64,000 bases of DNA, taken from positions 507,086-571,085 of the forward strand of contig NSJX01000014.1 of NCBI GenBank assembly GCA_002286715.1, written 5' to 3'. Each line of letters begins with the position of its first letter. Positions within the stretch are counted from its first letter, which is position 1. The DNA comes from Dentipellis sp. KUC8613 (lineage: Eukaryota > Basidiomycota > Agaricomycetes > Russulales > Hericiaceae). A model generated the notes under the pieces. It searched no databases. It saw only the letters and a program-made list of their open reading frames with translations, and was not told where the DNA came from. This document shows, piece after piece, positions 1 to 11,185 of this stretch. The position numbers and the translations under genes are program-made.

Positions 1-1128
1 CATGCTGGAAGCGCTTCGTGAGACCCATTGCTCGGTCAGGAATAATCAGCTTGAGGAAAACATCAGTGGACACAGTGTGCAGGGCATCCTTAAAAGTCAT
101 GGTGTGGCCGGGAGGGATCTTGAGATCGTCGGTCCATGTGATTCTTCTTCCAAAGCCTTGAATAAGGTCATAAAAGGGGTTCTCGGTAGAATACCAATGG
201 AAGCGTACCTGCGACACCAATGACAAACAGTGCAATCTACATACAGGGCAATGTCAGCTATAGTCAACGAGTTGGAAATGGTCTCACAGGTAGCGTGATC
301 TCGACGCAGTGATCGACAGTCACCTCCAACTGATTCTTCCACACGTTGTCGAACATATCAACCATAATCTTCACTGTCTCGTCCCAAACAAGTTTGTTGT
401 TTCTCTGTGTGCGAGATGTTGGCGATCCGTGAGGTCAGAGACGGGACAAATTTACCTCCGAAAAAGCTGGAGCGGAAACCTTTCGGTAACGCTTCCATTC
501 ATCGTGTTCGGAGGCCACAATGTTGCGACCGAAGAACGTGAGAACCTTGTACCGTTCCACAGGCTTTGGAAAACGAGCCCGGGACATAGTAACTTCCTAT
601 ATCCCGGACCAATGTAACGAATCGCTTTCTGGGAATAGGAAGCGGCGTACTTTAATGGCTCCTGCATCAGCCAAGAAGATAATTGTCCTGCTCGTCGGCC
701 ATGCACTTATCTAGGTAGATTCAATTGCTGCGTCCTTGCGCAGACGAAACTGTGACTTACCGAGGCATATGCGTCCCAGCCAGCGTCCACGAAATCTATG
801 AGCAGCTCTTGAGAACATGTCCCGCTTTCGATACGCCGTGACGTGCTCACCGAGGTGCTTGCGGCCTTGTGCTCTGTTTCTACCAGGACTAATGCCACGC
901 CAGGCAGGAAGGAAATTCCCCAAGATCGAAGCTCCACTCACAACTGTGCGCAGTCCAGGATGGTTTCTGTAGCATACTCATGAACGGGCGCCTCGTAGTC
1001 AGCAGCGACGACACATACCCGACCCCCTGAACCGCCTTGCGGAAGTTCAAGAACAATTGAAGCGCGTAGAGACCGCCGACGGACACGACAAGCAGTACTG
1101 AGGTCTGCAGGCCGGAAGAGAATGCCAT
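1..1128 (-). CDS. Cytochrome P450 monooxygenase, copy A (5' part; 3' end lies beyond the left edge)
   Basis: Membrane-anchored heme monooxygenase, N-terminal half only. The ATG at 1128 opens an N-terminal hydrophobic anchor (about residues 8-27, QTSVLLVVSVGGLYALQLFL). The first intron has a GTATGT donor near 1017 and an acceptor near 967; after it the frame reads NHPGLRTVVSGASILGNF and then PAWRGISPGRN. A second intron (donor GTGAGC) joins HL to DFVDAGWDAYAS. Intron positions, reading phase and sequence match the complete copy B at 2018-4343, so this is a tandem duplicate, and the I-helix and heme loop should lie to the left of base 1. I saw no stop or frameshift in the visible exons. The substrate cannot be read from sequence; basidiomycete P450s of this sort act on xenobiotics, lipids or secondary metabolites. 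Confidence 0.8.
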
Positions 1129-2017
1129 GGTCGGTGTTTACACCAGTCGGCGGACTGAAGGAGATGATAGTGAGGCGGGAGGTCTGGAATCACCCTGCAT
1201 CAGGTCATCGTTGTTTTTGGTTCCCATGTTGGACAACTGTAAACAACTGTAACCACATGATTGTCATTGGAAGCAGCGAGATGCGGAGGTCACCGTGGGA
1301 AGGCTCCAAAGTGATAGGCACCGTCGCCTGGGCCCCGGCACGATCCCCTTCATCTTTTTAGCTACGTGCCCGATATGCCCGAAAATAGGCCAACCAATGA
1401 CAATGCGGTTCGTTTGAAGCATCATCTCCATCGAGTTACTGCACACTGTGCTGATACTACGATAGCTATGAGAGATTCTATTTCCAGAGCAGACGCCAAT
1501 GGTGAGTACCTTGCAGACCACGTATGGGTAAGATGACCGGTGAAACACTGGAAAGCACGGAGGAATGCGGATCTCAGGCCGCGGAAGCATTATTTCCTAG
1601 CGCCCCCTTTTGAATCCAAGGGGGGCGTACTGTCGGCCTGGAGGCGTCATCTCGGCCAAAGCGATGTTTCTCAGGATCGAAGGTGACGTATGGCTGCGTG
1701 AGTCCTAAATTTCGAATTCAAAGCACGGAAACAAGGTTTGGCACTATCACCGTCGGCGTACCAGCATATCAGTTGACCGTCGGGGTGGGAGAAGCATACA
1801 TATTTTGTCTAAGAGAGGCTTACTGGGCTGTGAAAGTCGTACGAAACGAGACACAGAATAAAAAGCGGGAGAAGTCACTTTTAGATGATTAACTGTCCTC
1901 GGGAAGTACGGATCGGGCATGTCTTGAGCATCAGTACCTCCTCTTAAATACGAGCGGAACCCGGATCGGTCTGTTTACGAGAGGTCGGCTACCTGCTCTA
2001 CGAAAAGTGGGGTTCAC
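1129..2017. other. Intergenic, promoter side of P450 A and 3' flank of P450 B
   Basis: No supported gene. Small open frames here lack conserved features. The part next to P450 A (about 1185-1415) is recognisably similar to the region upstream of P450 B (about 4365-4490), including a CCAAT-containing block at 1388-1413, so the tandem duplication included promoter DNA. Confidence 0.6.
1388..1413. promoter_or_regulatory. Conserved CCAAT-containing block upstream of P450 A
   Basis: The block reads GGCCAACCAATGACAATG then CGGTTCGT and aligns with 4465-4491 upstream of P450 B. It lies about 260 bases upstream of the start codon; the CCAAT is in reverse orientation relative to the gene. A CCAAT-binding-complex site is an inference from the motif and from its survival in both copies. 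Confidence 0.35.
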
Positions 2018-4343
2018 TCACGTCTGCGTCAGTCCGGGCCTCGATGCGAGGACACGAGCTTTGCGTTCCTCGAACGTCTCATTCGCAAATTCCGGTTCTT
2101 CCTTCACCTCAACTTTGTAACGTGCTATCAGCATCGTCAAACTTGCGACGCCTTCCGTCTCGAAGAACCTTGAGAATGAAATCAATTTCTCAAAGGTAAA
2201 TCCTGGAGCCCAGACGATGGCTCACCGTCGCCCGAGGCATGCGCGCGCCCCTGCACTGAAAGGCAAGAATGCGTTCTTCGGCCAATCGCCTAGGAATCGT
2301 TCCGGTTTGAATTCATGCGGGTTTTCCCAGTAGCGTGCTGTTTCAGGTGTACTCCTCAGTTATGAAACTCACTTGTAGCAAAGGCGTAGGAAGCGTACGG
2401 TTGTAGTGCAGACCGGGCGTATGAATGACTATATCGGTACCACGCGGGACGGGGATCGCCGTCTTCTTGCCCATGGCGTCGCCGATAACTATAGAGGTAT
2501 CTTCCGCACTTATCTTGGGAATGCCGACGAGCTGGACAATTTTCAGGAACAATTCCAAGATCGAAAGTTTGGCAGCATACTGGTGGGAACATCCGCAAGG
2601 TCTCGTAGAAGACACTATGAAAGTTCTAAAAATTAGATCTAGCGAGCATATCGACATCTGCTCACGCCATTGACCAAGTAAATTGACCCATTTCTTCGTA
2701 AGTCTGTAAAGAGGTTGTCTGAATCCTGTCAATCATGAGGAATTCAGACCCTGACCGGTAATTTTCTGGGATCCGGCATATGGCGCTGGATATCCTCGTG
2801 CAAACGCTCCTGCTGTTCTGGGTATAGTGCTAACAAAGCAAATGTAAAGCACAGCGTATGCGCAGTAGTCTGTGAATGTCCATAAATATAGAATCCATTT
2901 TGCCACGCCTGTCGTGCATACCTCATGTCCAGCGATCAAGAAAACGAAAATATTTCCTGAGTGAAAATGTAGTCGGCTGCCTTCAGAGTAGATTTAAGAT
3001 ACATACCAACGAGTTCGCTGTCCGATAACTTCGCCTTTCCATCAGAGGTGTCTTCACTGGCATCGAGAAGACTGCTGAATAGATCATATCGGGTTTCTTT
3101 CTTCCCTTCATTCCTGCGGCTTGATATCATCTCCAACATGTATAACTGTCCAGTGTATTGAGCTATTGTCTACGAGCCATTCTAAGCAAGCTTACCTCGA
3201 GCTCCTTGAACGCATCGCGAACGTGTCGGAAGCGCTTCGTAAGGCCCAATGCTCGGTCCGGAATGAGACGCTTGAGGAAGACATCGGTGGAAACGGTGTG
3301 CAAAGCATCTTTGAATGTCATGCTATGGCCATGGGGTATCTTGAGATCGTCGGCCCATGAGATCCGTCTGCCAAAGCCTTACGTTGTTTTGGTGAATGGG
3401 AGGGCCCCGATAGATATTGACGAAAGCTCACCTGCGACGCCGATAACAAACAGTGCGATCTGCAAATGAATGCGCGTCAGTTATGTCCGAAAGACCATGA
3501 ACAGGACTTACAGGAAGCGTAATTTCGACGCAGTGATCAACAGTCACTTCTAGCTGGTTCTTCCATACATTGTCGAACATATCCACCATAATCTTCGCGG
3601 TTTCATCCCAAACAAGTTTATTATTTTTCTACTCTCGGAAAATCAGTAATCTGTAAGGTCAAAGAGATATTGTGATACTACCTCCGAAAAAGCTGGGGCC
3701 GAAACCTTCCTATACCGTTTCCATTCATCGTGTTCAGAGGCAACAATGTTATGGCCGAAGAACATGAGGGCCTTGTACCGTCTGACCGGCTTCGGGAAAC
3801 GGGAACGAGACATGGTGACTTCCTATACATACAGCCGATTGAGTGATGTAGCAAATTACACTTCATAGGACCCACACACCTTGATAGCCCTCGCATCAGC
3901 CAAGTAGACGACTGTCCTGCTCGTTGGCCATACACTGATCTAGACGGAAACGATCAGGATTTCTGTGCATCTAGTCGTACCATAAGGCACTTACAGAAGT
4001 GTATGCATCCCAACCGGCCTCTGCAAAATCTACCAAAAATGGGTGAGACAGGGTCCGCGCGGTCAAAACACTGCTGAAGTTACCGAGATGCTTGCGGCCT
4101 TGCTCCCTGTTACGACCGGGACTAATACCGCGCCATGGGGGAAGGAGGTTCCCCCATATTGAAGCGCCGCTGACTAGTGTGCGCAGTCCGGGGTGGTTTC
4201 TGCAACATACGGGTAAACGGGCGCCTTGTAGTCAACAGCAACGACACATACCCGACCCTCCGAGCCGCTCTGCGTAAATTCAAGAATAAACGAAGGGCAT
4301 AGAGACTGCCGACGGACACGATGAGTAGCACATAGGTATGCAT
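2018..4343 (-). CDS. Cytochrome P450 monooxygenase, copy B (complete, multi-intron)
   Basis: Complete membrane-bound heme monooxygenase. The ATG at 4343 is chosen because the frame upstream opens only with GTG. In order: N-terminal anchor (HTYVLLIVSVGSLYAL), proline-rich region with PPWRGISPGRN, DFAEAGWDAYTS, FFGHNIVASEHDEWKRYRK (C-helix), I-helix AGHETTAHTL with an intron inside it (donor GTATGC after GHE), ExxR motif ETLR in FYETLRMFPP, the PERF region FKPERFLGDWP, and the heme loop FSAGARACLG near 2235-2265 with the ligand cysteine present. The last exon ends RPGLTQT and stops at 2018. Every expected P450 landmark is readable across splice junctions, so the gene looks functional. It is the tandem paralogue of copy A with the same intron phases. 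No reductase or biosynthetic cluster genes lie nearby. Confidence 0.9.
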
Positions 4344-5468
4344 ACCGGGAGAAAACACCTCAATTGGCCTCCTGCATCAGGCCATTCTTGGGTTTGTTTT
4401 CTGTGGTCGAGTGACGTAAAGTCGAACCGGCAGGTACCGAACTGCACGTCTAGGCCCCAGATGCGGGCCACCCAATGGCAAGGCGGTTTGTAAAGATACC
4501 GAAATTATCGCACATCGCGAGAACATGATAGTTTACAGGAGCGACGGCCCTACATAATCCGCAGTGTCGTCCCATGGGGGCTTCTGCGGAATTGTCGGCT
4601 TTTTAGAGGACTGCTGCGCGGACACGAAGACGAACTAGACGTACCCCGAGTTCCGAACAAGTTTCGACAGTCGGAGGACATTCGAAGGATAGAAGAGTAA
4701 AGAAACAAGAGTTATGCGTATACATCCGAATTGGAGGGTGCAATAAAGTGAACAGCAGCGCAAAATTTCGTCGAGATCTCAGTTGCAGGAAGGTCTCGGA
4801 GGGGATGCTGGGTCCATCTTTGGGGAGTAACAGAATTTGATACCTGCTCGTTCAGACTCGAAGGATTCATGCCCACCCGCGCGAGCACTGTCTGATGTTT
4901 CGTGTTTCCGACCGTCTGAGTTGGCTCCGCGTTCTTCTACGCTAACGGTTGTGCCGCATATGTAAGTGACAACTTATGAACTGTACCTGAGGCATCAACG
5001 GGAGCTCCAGGAATGCGAGTGCCATCGAAGGTTATCAGCGTGTAAAAGAGTGCAACTTGGTCGAAGGTTGAAAAAAGGTTCACTGGCTCTGATGCCAGCT
5101 CGGAGCTGAACGATCTCGAGCGGGGTGTCTAAAATTCCGACTCAGGCACGTAGGAAGTGTAAGCTGTGTGGCTGACCAAATGACCTATTATTTAATTGTC
5201 AAGAATGGATTGCTTGTCACTGGAAAACAAGTTCAGCTGTACTAAGCACGAGCAGAGCAGAGGCTTGCATGGTCTTCGTCTGTTTCTACGGCGAGGTTTA
5301 TTTACAGTGTCCATAAAACAAGAAAGAATATTTTTACGAGCAATTGATACTACAAGGGAGGAACAGTGATAATATAATGCCGACACGACAGAACAGCGAG
5401 CAGTCGAATAACGAAAACACAAATACGATACCTATCTTGACAAGAACAAGACGCAACAGATCCACGTC
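4344..5468. other. Intergenic between P450 B promoter and SWI3 3' end
   Basis: About 1.1 kb without a supported gene. The left part holds the P450 B promoter, with the CCAAT block at 4465-4491 shared with copy A. The right part (about 5190-5460) is A/T-richer and is probably the 3' UTR of the minus-strand gene that ends at 5469. Confidence 0.6.
4465..4491. promoter_or_regulatory. Conserved CCAAT-containing block upstream of P450 B
   Basis: Reads GGGCCACCCAATGGCAAGG then CGGTTTGT, matching 1388-1413 upstream of copy A with only a few substitutions. It lies about 120 bases upstream of the B start codon, closer than in copy A, so the spacing has changed since duplication. Confidence 0.35.
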
Positions 5469-7739
5469 TCAAGACAACGCCGCAACCTGACCCCCGCTTA
5501 ACGGACCCATATCACCCGAGGCAGGTGCGCCCCCCTGCACCTCTGAGACCCTCGTGCCTTGACCGGTCGTCCCAAAAGACGCACCCTGCACGGCAACAGC
5601 CACGCCAGCCGTGTTCCCTGGCCCTCCATTCACCACGCTGTTTTGATGCTTCGCCAGCTCAGCCCGCACGGTCTCCAGCGTGCGCTTCAAGCCAACACGT
5701 TCGTTCACCAAACCAATTCGTGCAGCCTCGAGCGACCGACGCTCCTCGTCAACGAGGTCTTCAAGCTCTTCGAACTGCGCCATCTTCAGCTCGAGCTTCG
5801 TTAAGGTGAGCTTGATCACAGCCGCGAGCGTTGACCGCACTTGCGACTCCTCGGCATCTGCGAGCTGCGAGGCGGCGCGTGCAGACGACTTCAGGGCGAG
5901 GTTAGCGGCACGCACGGCCTTGGATTGTGGAATGCCAGGGACCGGCTTCGATGAACCTGACGCTCCGGCGCCGGCGTTCTGCTCCTGAGTCTGGGGTGCT
6001 GGCGTTGTTGGTTTGCTTCCAGACGCTTCGGCGTTTGGCGCAGCGGGCTCCTGGCTGGGTTTGTCTTCCTCCATCTTGTCGTCACCGCCCTCAGCCTTCT
6101 TCTCTCCATCGCCTTCCGCACCCGCTTCTTTCTCCTTTTCACCCGACACACCTGCAGCCTCTGACGCCTTTGCATCAGCAACCTTCTCCTCCTCGGTCTC
6201 CGGCTTTGTAAGCTCGTGAAGCGCAGTCTTGGCCGCTTCGGCAGCCACACCAGGACCAACAACTCCGGCCAAGAATGCAACAACGCTCATAACCGGATTG
6301 TCTGCCTGCTCGAAGGGGACCCGAGCGTACCGTAGAGGGCCCATCTCGCCTTCGCTTGCAGCGCCGCTAACATAGGGATCCTCAATGGGCAGTTCCAAGA
6401 ACTTGCGAATGCACTGCTGTGCAGAGCGCGAGCCAACGTGCTCCTCGATTGCGGACCAATCGTCGTCGTACATCTCCACACCTTCAAGGAGTAGGAGGGT
6501 CTCCTGGTCGGTCCACGCGTCACCGCTGCCCGACGTGTGGGCATTGCCGCTTGCAATGGCTGCATTTGTCAGTTTGACAAAGTCGCCACTGAACATGGTT
6601 GAAGGGAAGCGGCCATCGAGGTAGCATGGCTGGCAGAGCTCGAAGTCTTTCACCTTCAGGGAGTGGTACCGCACAGCTGTACAGTCGACCCCGCAAGTGT
6701 CACATTTGTACGTGAGCATTGCAATACTTCGATTCGCGTTGCCATTAGGAACACCTGAGGTACCGTTGATAAGATTGGCCGCCTCGGTCTCGGTGAGGGA
6801 TTTCGATGCCTTTGATGTTGTCTGGTAGATATTTGAGCGTAATTCCAAGGAGGCTGGTCGAGCCGAAGGTTGGGCCTTAGAGGCGCCGTTGGCTCCCGGA
6901 TGCTGGGGTGGACGAGTTCCGGGATGAAGTGACTGGAGGCCGCGAGGGGTGTCAAGGATGACGCGGAAGTGACCAGTGAAAGGGGGTGCAAGAGCTGCAG
7001 GACGCGCTTCTGGGTCAATCTAACTACATGTGCTTAGCATGGGCTACGAAAGCTGCGCGAATATGCGCACCTGGTAGTTGATGAGGCCCCACTGCTCGAG
7101 GAACGCGTGAACGCGCATGATGGCGCAAACATCACCAGCAAGGTTTCGTCTGCAGGCGGTGACAGTCAAGTACTCGGTGGGTCTGAGGCGGTATGTGTTG
7201 ATCATGAAGTCGCGATAGTCCTTGTAGATGGCGGGAGTCTTGGACCTGTTTCGCGAATTGAAGAACTCGGGTAGCGCGCGCTTCTCAACAGGGTGGATTT
7301 TGGACATGTCGAACCAGGCAGAATAGGAGGGGATGATGACCTCGTGGGTCTGCTCTGCGAGATATCTACGCGCCTGCTCCTCGAGTCGCTGGCGGTTCGC
7401 TTCGAGCTGAGCGGGGTCTTCCTCGTCGTTCTCCTCTCCCGACTCGGCCTCCTCGTCGCCTCCCTCTGCCATCTCTACGTCGGCCTGCTCCTCACCCTCC
7501 TCGCCTTCTTTCAGCACCTTCACTTTTCCACCGTTCTCCGGACCTGGTGCAGGAGTAGGTTCATTGGGTAGGTTTCCAATCTCACCGCCTTGGATGGGGT
7601 CAAGTTCGCTACGTTTTCCGACCGCGTTCTCGGCGTCGACAGAAGAGACGCCCTGGTTCTGTTGTGGCACGGTGAGCTTGATGCGCTTAGCATCTGAAGA
7701 AGAAGGCGAAGGAGACGCGGTGCGCTTGGGCGAGTCCAT
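5469..7739 (-). CDS. SWI/SNF-RSC complex subunit (SWI3/RSC8-like; SWIRM-ZZ-SANT)
   Basis: Core scaffold subunit of SWI/SNF- or RSC-type ATP-dependent chromatin remodellers in the nucleus. Two exons, 7739-7071 and 7019-5469, joined in phase 0 to give NYQ-IDPEARP; 739 aa. After an acidic, low-complexity N-terminus comes a SWIRM domain (about residues 130-225, including [13 protein letters not shown] and [17 protein letters not shown]), then a ZZ-type zinc finger (CDTCGVDC ... [12 protein letters not shown]), a SANT domain ([20 protein letters not shown] ... [13 protein letters not shown]), an acidic K/E-rich linker, and a predicted C-terminal coiled coil ([19 protein letters not shown] region). 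The ATG at 7739 (MDSPKRTAS) is the first ATG in frame; the frame upstream opens only with TTG. Divergent from the PPR-like gene over 222 bases. SWI3 and RSC8 cannot be told apart without phylogeny. Confidence 0.93.
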
Positions 7740-7961
7740 GGTGTCGAGTGTGCCGCGGCGCTGACGAAAGTTGGACGAGGACAACAACTGGAACTCTCCG
7801 AAATTCTCGTCGCGTGGCGCTCACGTGCCCCCCGCCACCCTCTCCCGCTCACCGCGAACGTCCTCCTCCCTCCCGACGTCGCCCTCGACATTGAACTCGT
7901 CCATGCCCTAGTCTTCCAGTATAACGCCAGCAGTGAACAAAGTCATTTCGTGGCCTCCCCC
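7740..7961. promoter_or_regulatory. Short bidirectional promoter (SWI3-like / PPR-like)
   Basis: 222 bases separate two divergent start codons (minus-strand ATG at 7739, plus-strand ATG at 7962), so both 5' UTRs and promoters must share this interval. No TATA box is obvious. Confidence 0.5.
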
Positions 7962-10187
7962 ATGCCCGCTCTGGCTCTGCCAGCTCATGTACTAGGCGGT
8001 ATACCTTCGCGTCTCAATTTTCTGCTATGGCGGACCCGGCGCTATGCTCTCTCCCCGGTCAAGACCTTCAGCACCTCCTTCATGGTTCGCATGGAAGACA
8101 CTCCTGCAATGCAGGCCCTTCGCGACGTTCCATACGTCCCAACTCCACCTGACAATTCTCTCTTCGAATCTTGGTCGGACGAATACACCGCTGTCGAAGT
8201 GCCAACCACGAGCAAGACAGGAAGTCAGGATACGAAGCATCCGGACGATATACTCAGAAAGCTAGTCTCCGAAGAGAAGTTCTCCGAAGCCGAGCTTGTG
8301 CGGAAGGAGCTTCTTGACTCAGGCGTGACCATACGCCTCGACGGTATGTACCTTCGGGCGGCTATGAACACCCTGGAACAAGCCCATGTCGAGGACCGCG
8401 CTTCAGCATTCGCCAGCTGGTGGACCCTTCTTCCTGCTAGGACCTCTGCAACCCCGAGCCCGTTTGACGACGTAGAGAACCTCATCTTTGGTGGCGAGAC
8501 CGTGGATGTACCTACAGTCATGCAATTCGGCCTTATTTCTGCGGAGAAAGGATACTACTTGCATGTGTGGAAAAAGGTCGTTGGACTAGTTGTGCGCTTC
8601 GCGGACCCAGTCGTCAGCGCCGACTTCATAGTCAAGCTCATGGAAGCCGACAACCAGTGGCGGGTCTCACGGGGCAAGACACTGGCTAGAAATAGGAAGG
8701 GGATATGGCACTGTGCGGTACGCGCTCATTGTGCTGCTGGTCGGCCATTAGATGCATTCAGGCTTGTCAAGATAGCTCGCGAATATGGTTCGGACATGAG
8801 AACCTCGGCGCTGGAGAATGTGCACGCAAAGCTGAAGAGCGGGGGTCACATCGAAGCCGCATCCCATCTACAATCCCTCTTCCTAGATCGAGTGAAGGCG
8901 CCGGTACCGCAAGCTGACGTTGCGCCTTGGCCAGCTTTGGATGCCAGACAGCCAATGCGGAGGAACTTACGGATCGTGCTGTGGTGGCTTCGGAACTCCT
9001 CGGTCAAGTACCCCGCACGCGCCTCTGACATCTCCCAATTTTTCGAGATCTACAAGGACGAACGGGAAGGCCAGCGGTTCGCTCAGCTCCTCCGCACGGG
9101 GGCATACAAGATTTCTTACCGGGCCCTCTCCATCGTCGTCCACGCCGAGATGCTGTATCACCACCGCCGCCAGGAATTTGGCTCCGTACTCCTGCTGTAC
9201 AAGACTTTCTTCTACCTGGGCAGCATCCCCGCGGATGAAATGGACAGGATGCTGTCGAGGTACGTCGATGAACATTCGCATTCAAGCTTGCGGGGGGTAT
9301 CAAGGACGTCTCCTCATTTCCCGGAGAAGCTGTGGCCTACGACCTTCCACTCATCACTGGTGTGGTATGCCATGGTGCAACTGTCCGAGGACGATGATGA
9401 AGTCCACCGCTTATATTCTCGGCTACTGGTGTATATCGCCCGGGCACGGATTCATGCTGAGGCCTCCGGAACAAGTCACCCGGCCACTGAGCCCCCTCAT
9501 TCAGCTACCCGGAAACCCGAGGACCACAACCCCATGATCGCACCGAGCGAGATGTACGATTCCGGGCACTTCGAACCCTTCATCCGCCAATTCTGCGCAA
9601 CGATGGGCCCCGAGTACACCGAGCAGCGCGTCCTCGAGGACATGCGCAGACACCATGTGGAGCCAAGCATATACAACCTCGTCACGATCGCCGGCGCGCA
9701 CGCCAAGGTCGGGCGCAAGCCGGAGGCCGCGCTGAAGCTGCTCGCAGACATAAAGCAGATGGACGCCCCGCCAGCATCGGAGGAGTCCTTCCTGCGCAAG
9801 CAGCCGCGGAAGGAGGAGAGCGTTCTAGTGGGGTATACGAGCGTGCTACGCGGTTTCGTGGACCGGCGGGCGTTGGGGCTCGCAAGGGAGGTGGCGCGCC
9901 GGATGCGGGACCAGCTGAGGTACAAGCCGGGCACAGATGCCGCGGCCGACGAGGTGCTTGCGTGGCTGGAGTTTGCGGAGCGGGAGGCGGCTGAGAAGAA
10001 TGTAAGCGGGGACCAGTCGGCGTCGATATGGGGCGGTAGGAGCCGGCCTCTGAGAAATGTACGCTCGCCTCCTACATTTTCCGCGGCCGATGGAGAACGA
10101 TGCTGACCTTTTGCTTTTTCGTGCTTTCAGCGGGATGACGGTCCTGTGTTGATACCATACTCTCCCAGTGTCAGCCAGGAGGCATAA
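7962..10187 (+). CDS. PPR-like helical-repeat protein, probably mitochondrial
   Basis: Long alpha-helical protein (717 aa) with an Arg-rich N-terminus poor in acidic residues (LNFLLWRTRRYALSPVKTF), which looks like a mitochondrial presequence. The C-terminal third has pentatricopeptide-style helix pairs (EQRVLEDMRRHHVEPSIYNL ... AGAHAKVGRKPEAALKLLAD). The start is the ATG at 7962; the frame extends upstream only from a GTG. Two exons: 7962-10058 and 10131-10187. Reading through the 72-base intron would stop at 10106, but GTACGC donor, GCTGAC branch-like site, TTTCAG acceptor and a clean frame give a C-terminus RDDGPVLIPYSPSVSQEA. Family function is usually organellar RNA processing or translation; the specific role is unknown. 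Confidence 0.75.
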
Positions 10188-11185
10188 TCGCCGACGGTAC
10201 GTTCTCGTTCTTACGAGCTTGGCGGGTTATATACACGATTTAGACTGACAGCGGCTCTGGAATCCAGACCGGGCTTGACTCACCCTCGCCGTTCTCCGCC
10301 TAGCATGGCGCTCAGCATTCATTATCTGCCACGTAGCAAGCACGACGTCATGCTTCCTACGCATGGAGTTACCGTGACTGACCAATCCCTCATGCATGGA
10401 GGTCTGGCTATCGCGCGGCCTGCGCATGACCCACTCCCCATGCGTGGCCGGGGCACGCCATGGAGCGACGCAGGCCTATAGCGGTGATAGAGACGTGTAT
10501 GGTGAATGCACTGCATCGGGAAGGTGGCTCTAATCGTGAGTGGCGTTGAGAGGATACTAGGACACGAGTAACGCTAGATCTGCACATATCTATGATACCA
10601 CACGGGGTAGTGAATCTAAAGGAAGCTTAAAGATATGGATGCAGAACGAGACGATGTACGAGGAAAGTCCGAATATGAGGGTCGAAGAATGAACGGATGA
10701 ACAGACAACTGTCCTGGTGCGAAGATGAAATATGGACGGTCCATGGCCGGGAAACGCGATTAAAAGAACGTGGATCCATGGAACGATTGAACAGTAGCGA
10801 CGTTGCGGTGCAAGGGGCCTGCAGTGTACGTGTGCAGCGGAGTGGGAACGGCGAAGTGTCAATTGCAATCCAGTTGAAAACCTGCGGAACAAGATGTTAG
10901 GATAAAGTCAAGTGGGATGCCAAATGGGGGTAAGGGGAAGAAGCATAACTGTAAAGTACTACGCGTGTGAGGACCTCTCGTGGTATAATACATCATAGAT
11001 AGCGTCGACGATCCGTCCGTGGCCCAGCGATGGCGTATGTACAGTAAGTCTCGCGATGAGAGGACACGGCGGGGCAAGCAATGTTAGGATAAATCAGATG
11101 GGAGGGCAAGCCAAGATCGTGAGTGTGAGTCGCGCATACATTCTCCGTCAGCGTTCAACGTAACCGCCAGCGTACGTCAAAGTAT
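10188..11185. other. Convergent intergenic region
   Basis: About 1 kb between two 3' ends with no supported gene. It contains an imperfect direct repeat (10893-10917 and 11080-11103, core ATGTTAGGATAAA), of unknown meaning. Confidence 0.55.
10893..11103 (+). repeat. Imperfect short direct repeat pair
   Basis: GATGTTAGGATAAAGTCAAG with GTGGGA at 10893-10917 resembles AATGTTAGGATAAATCAGAT with GGGA at 11080-11103. The units are about 25 bases long and 187 bases apart. Too short to call a mobile element. Confidence 0.4.

Noticed and set aside
7740..7787. N-terminal extension of the SWI3-like protein
   Set aside because: The frame continues upstream of 7739 but opens only with TTG; the first ATG is at 7739 (MDSPKRTAS).
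10059..10106. Unspliced C-terminus of the PPR-like protein
   Set aside because: A GTACGC...TTTCAG intron of 72 bases in phase 0 gives a longer, natural C-terminus, so the stop at 10106 is probably intronic.
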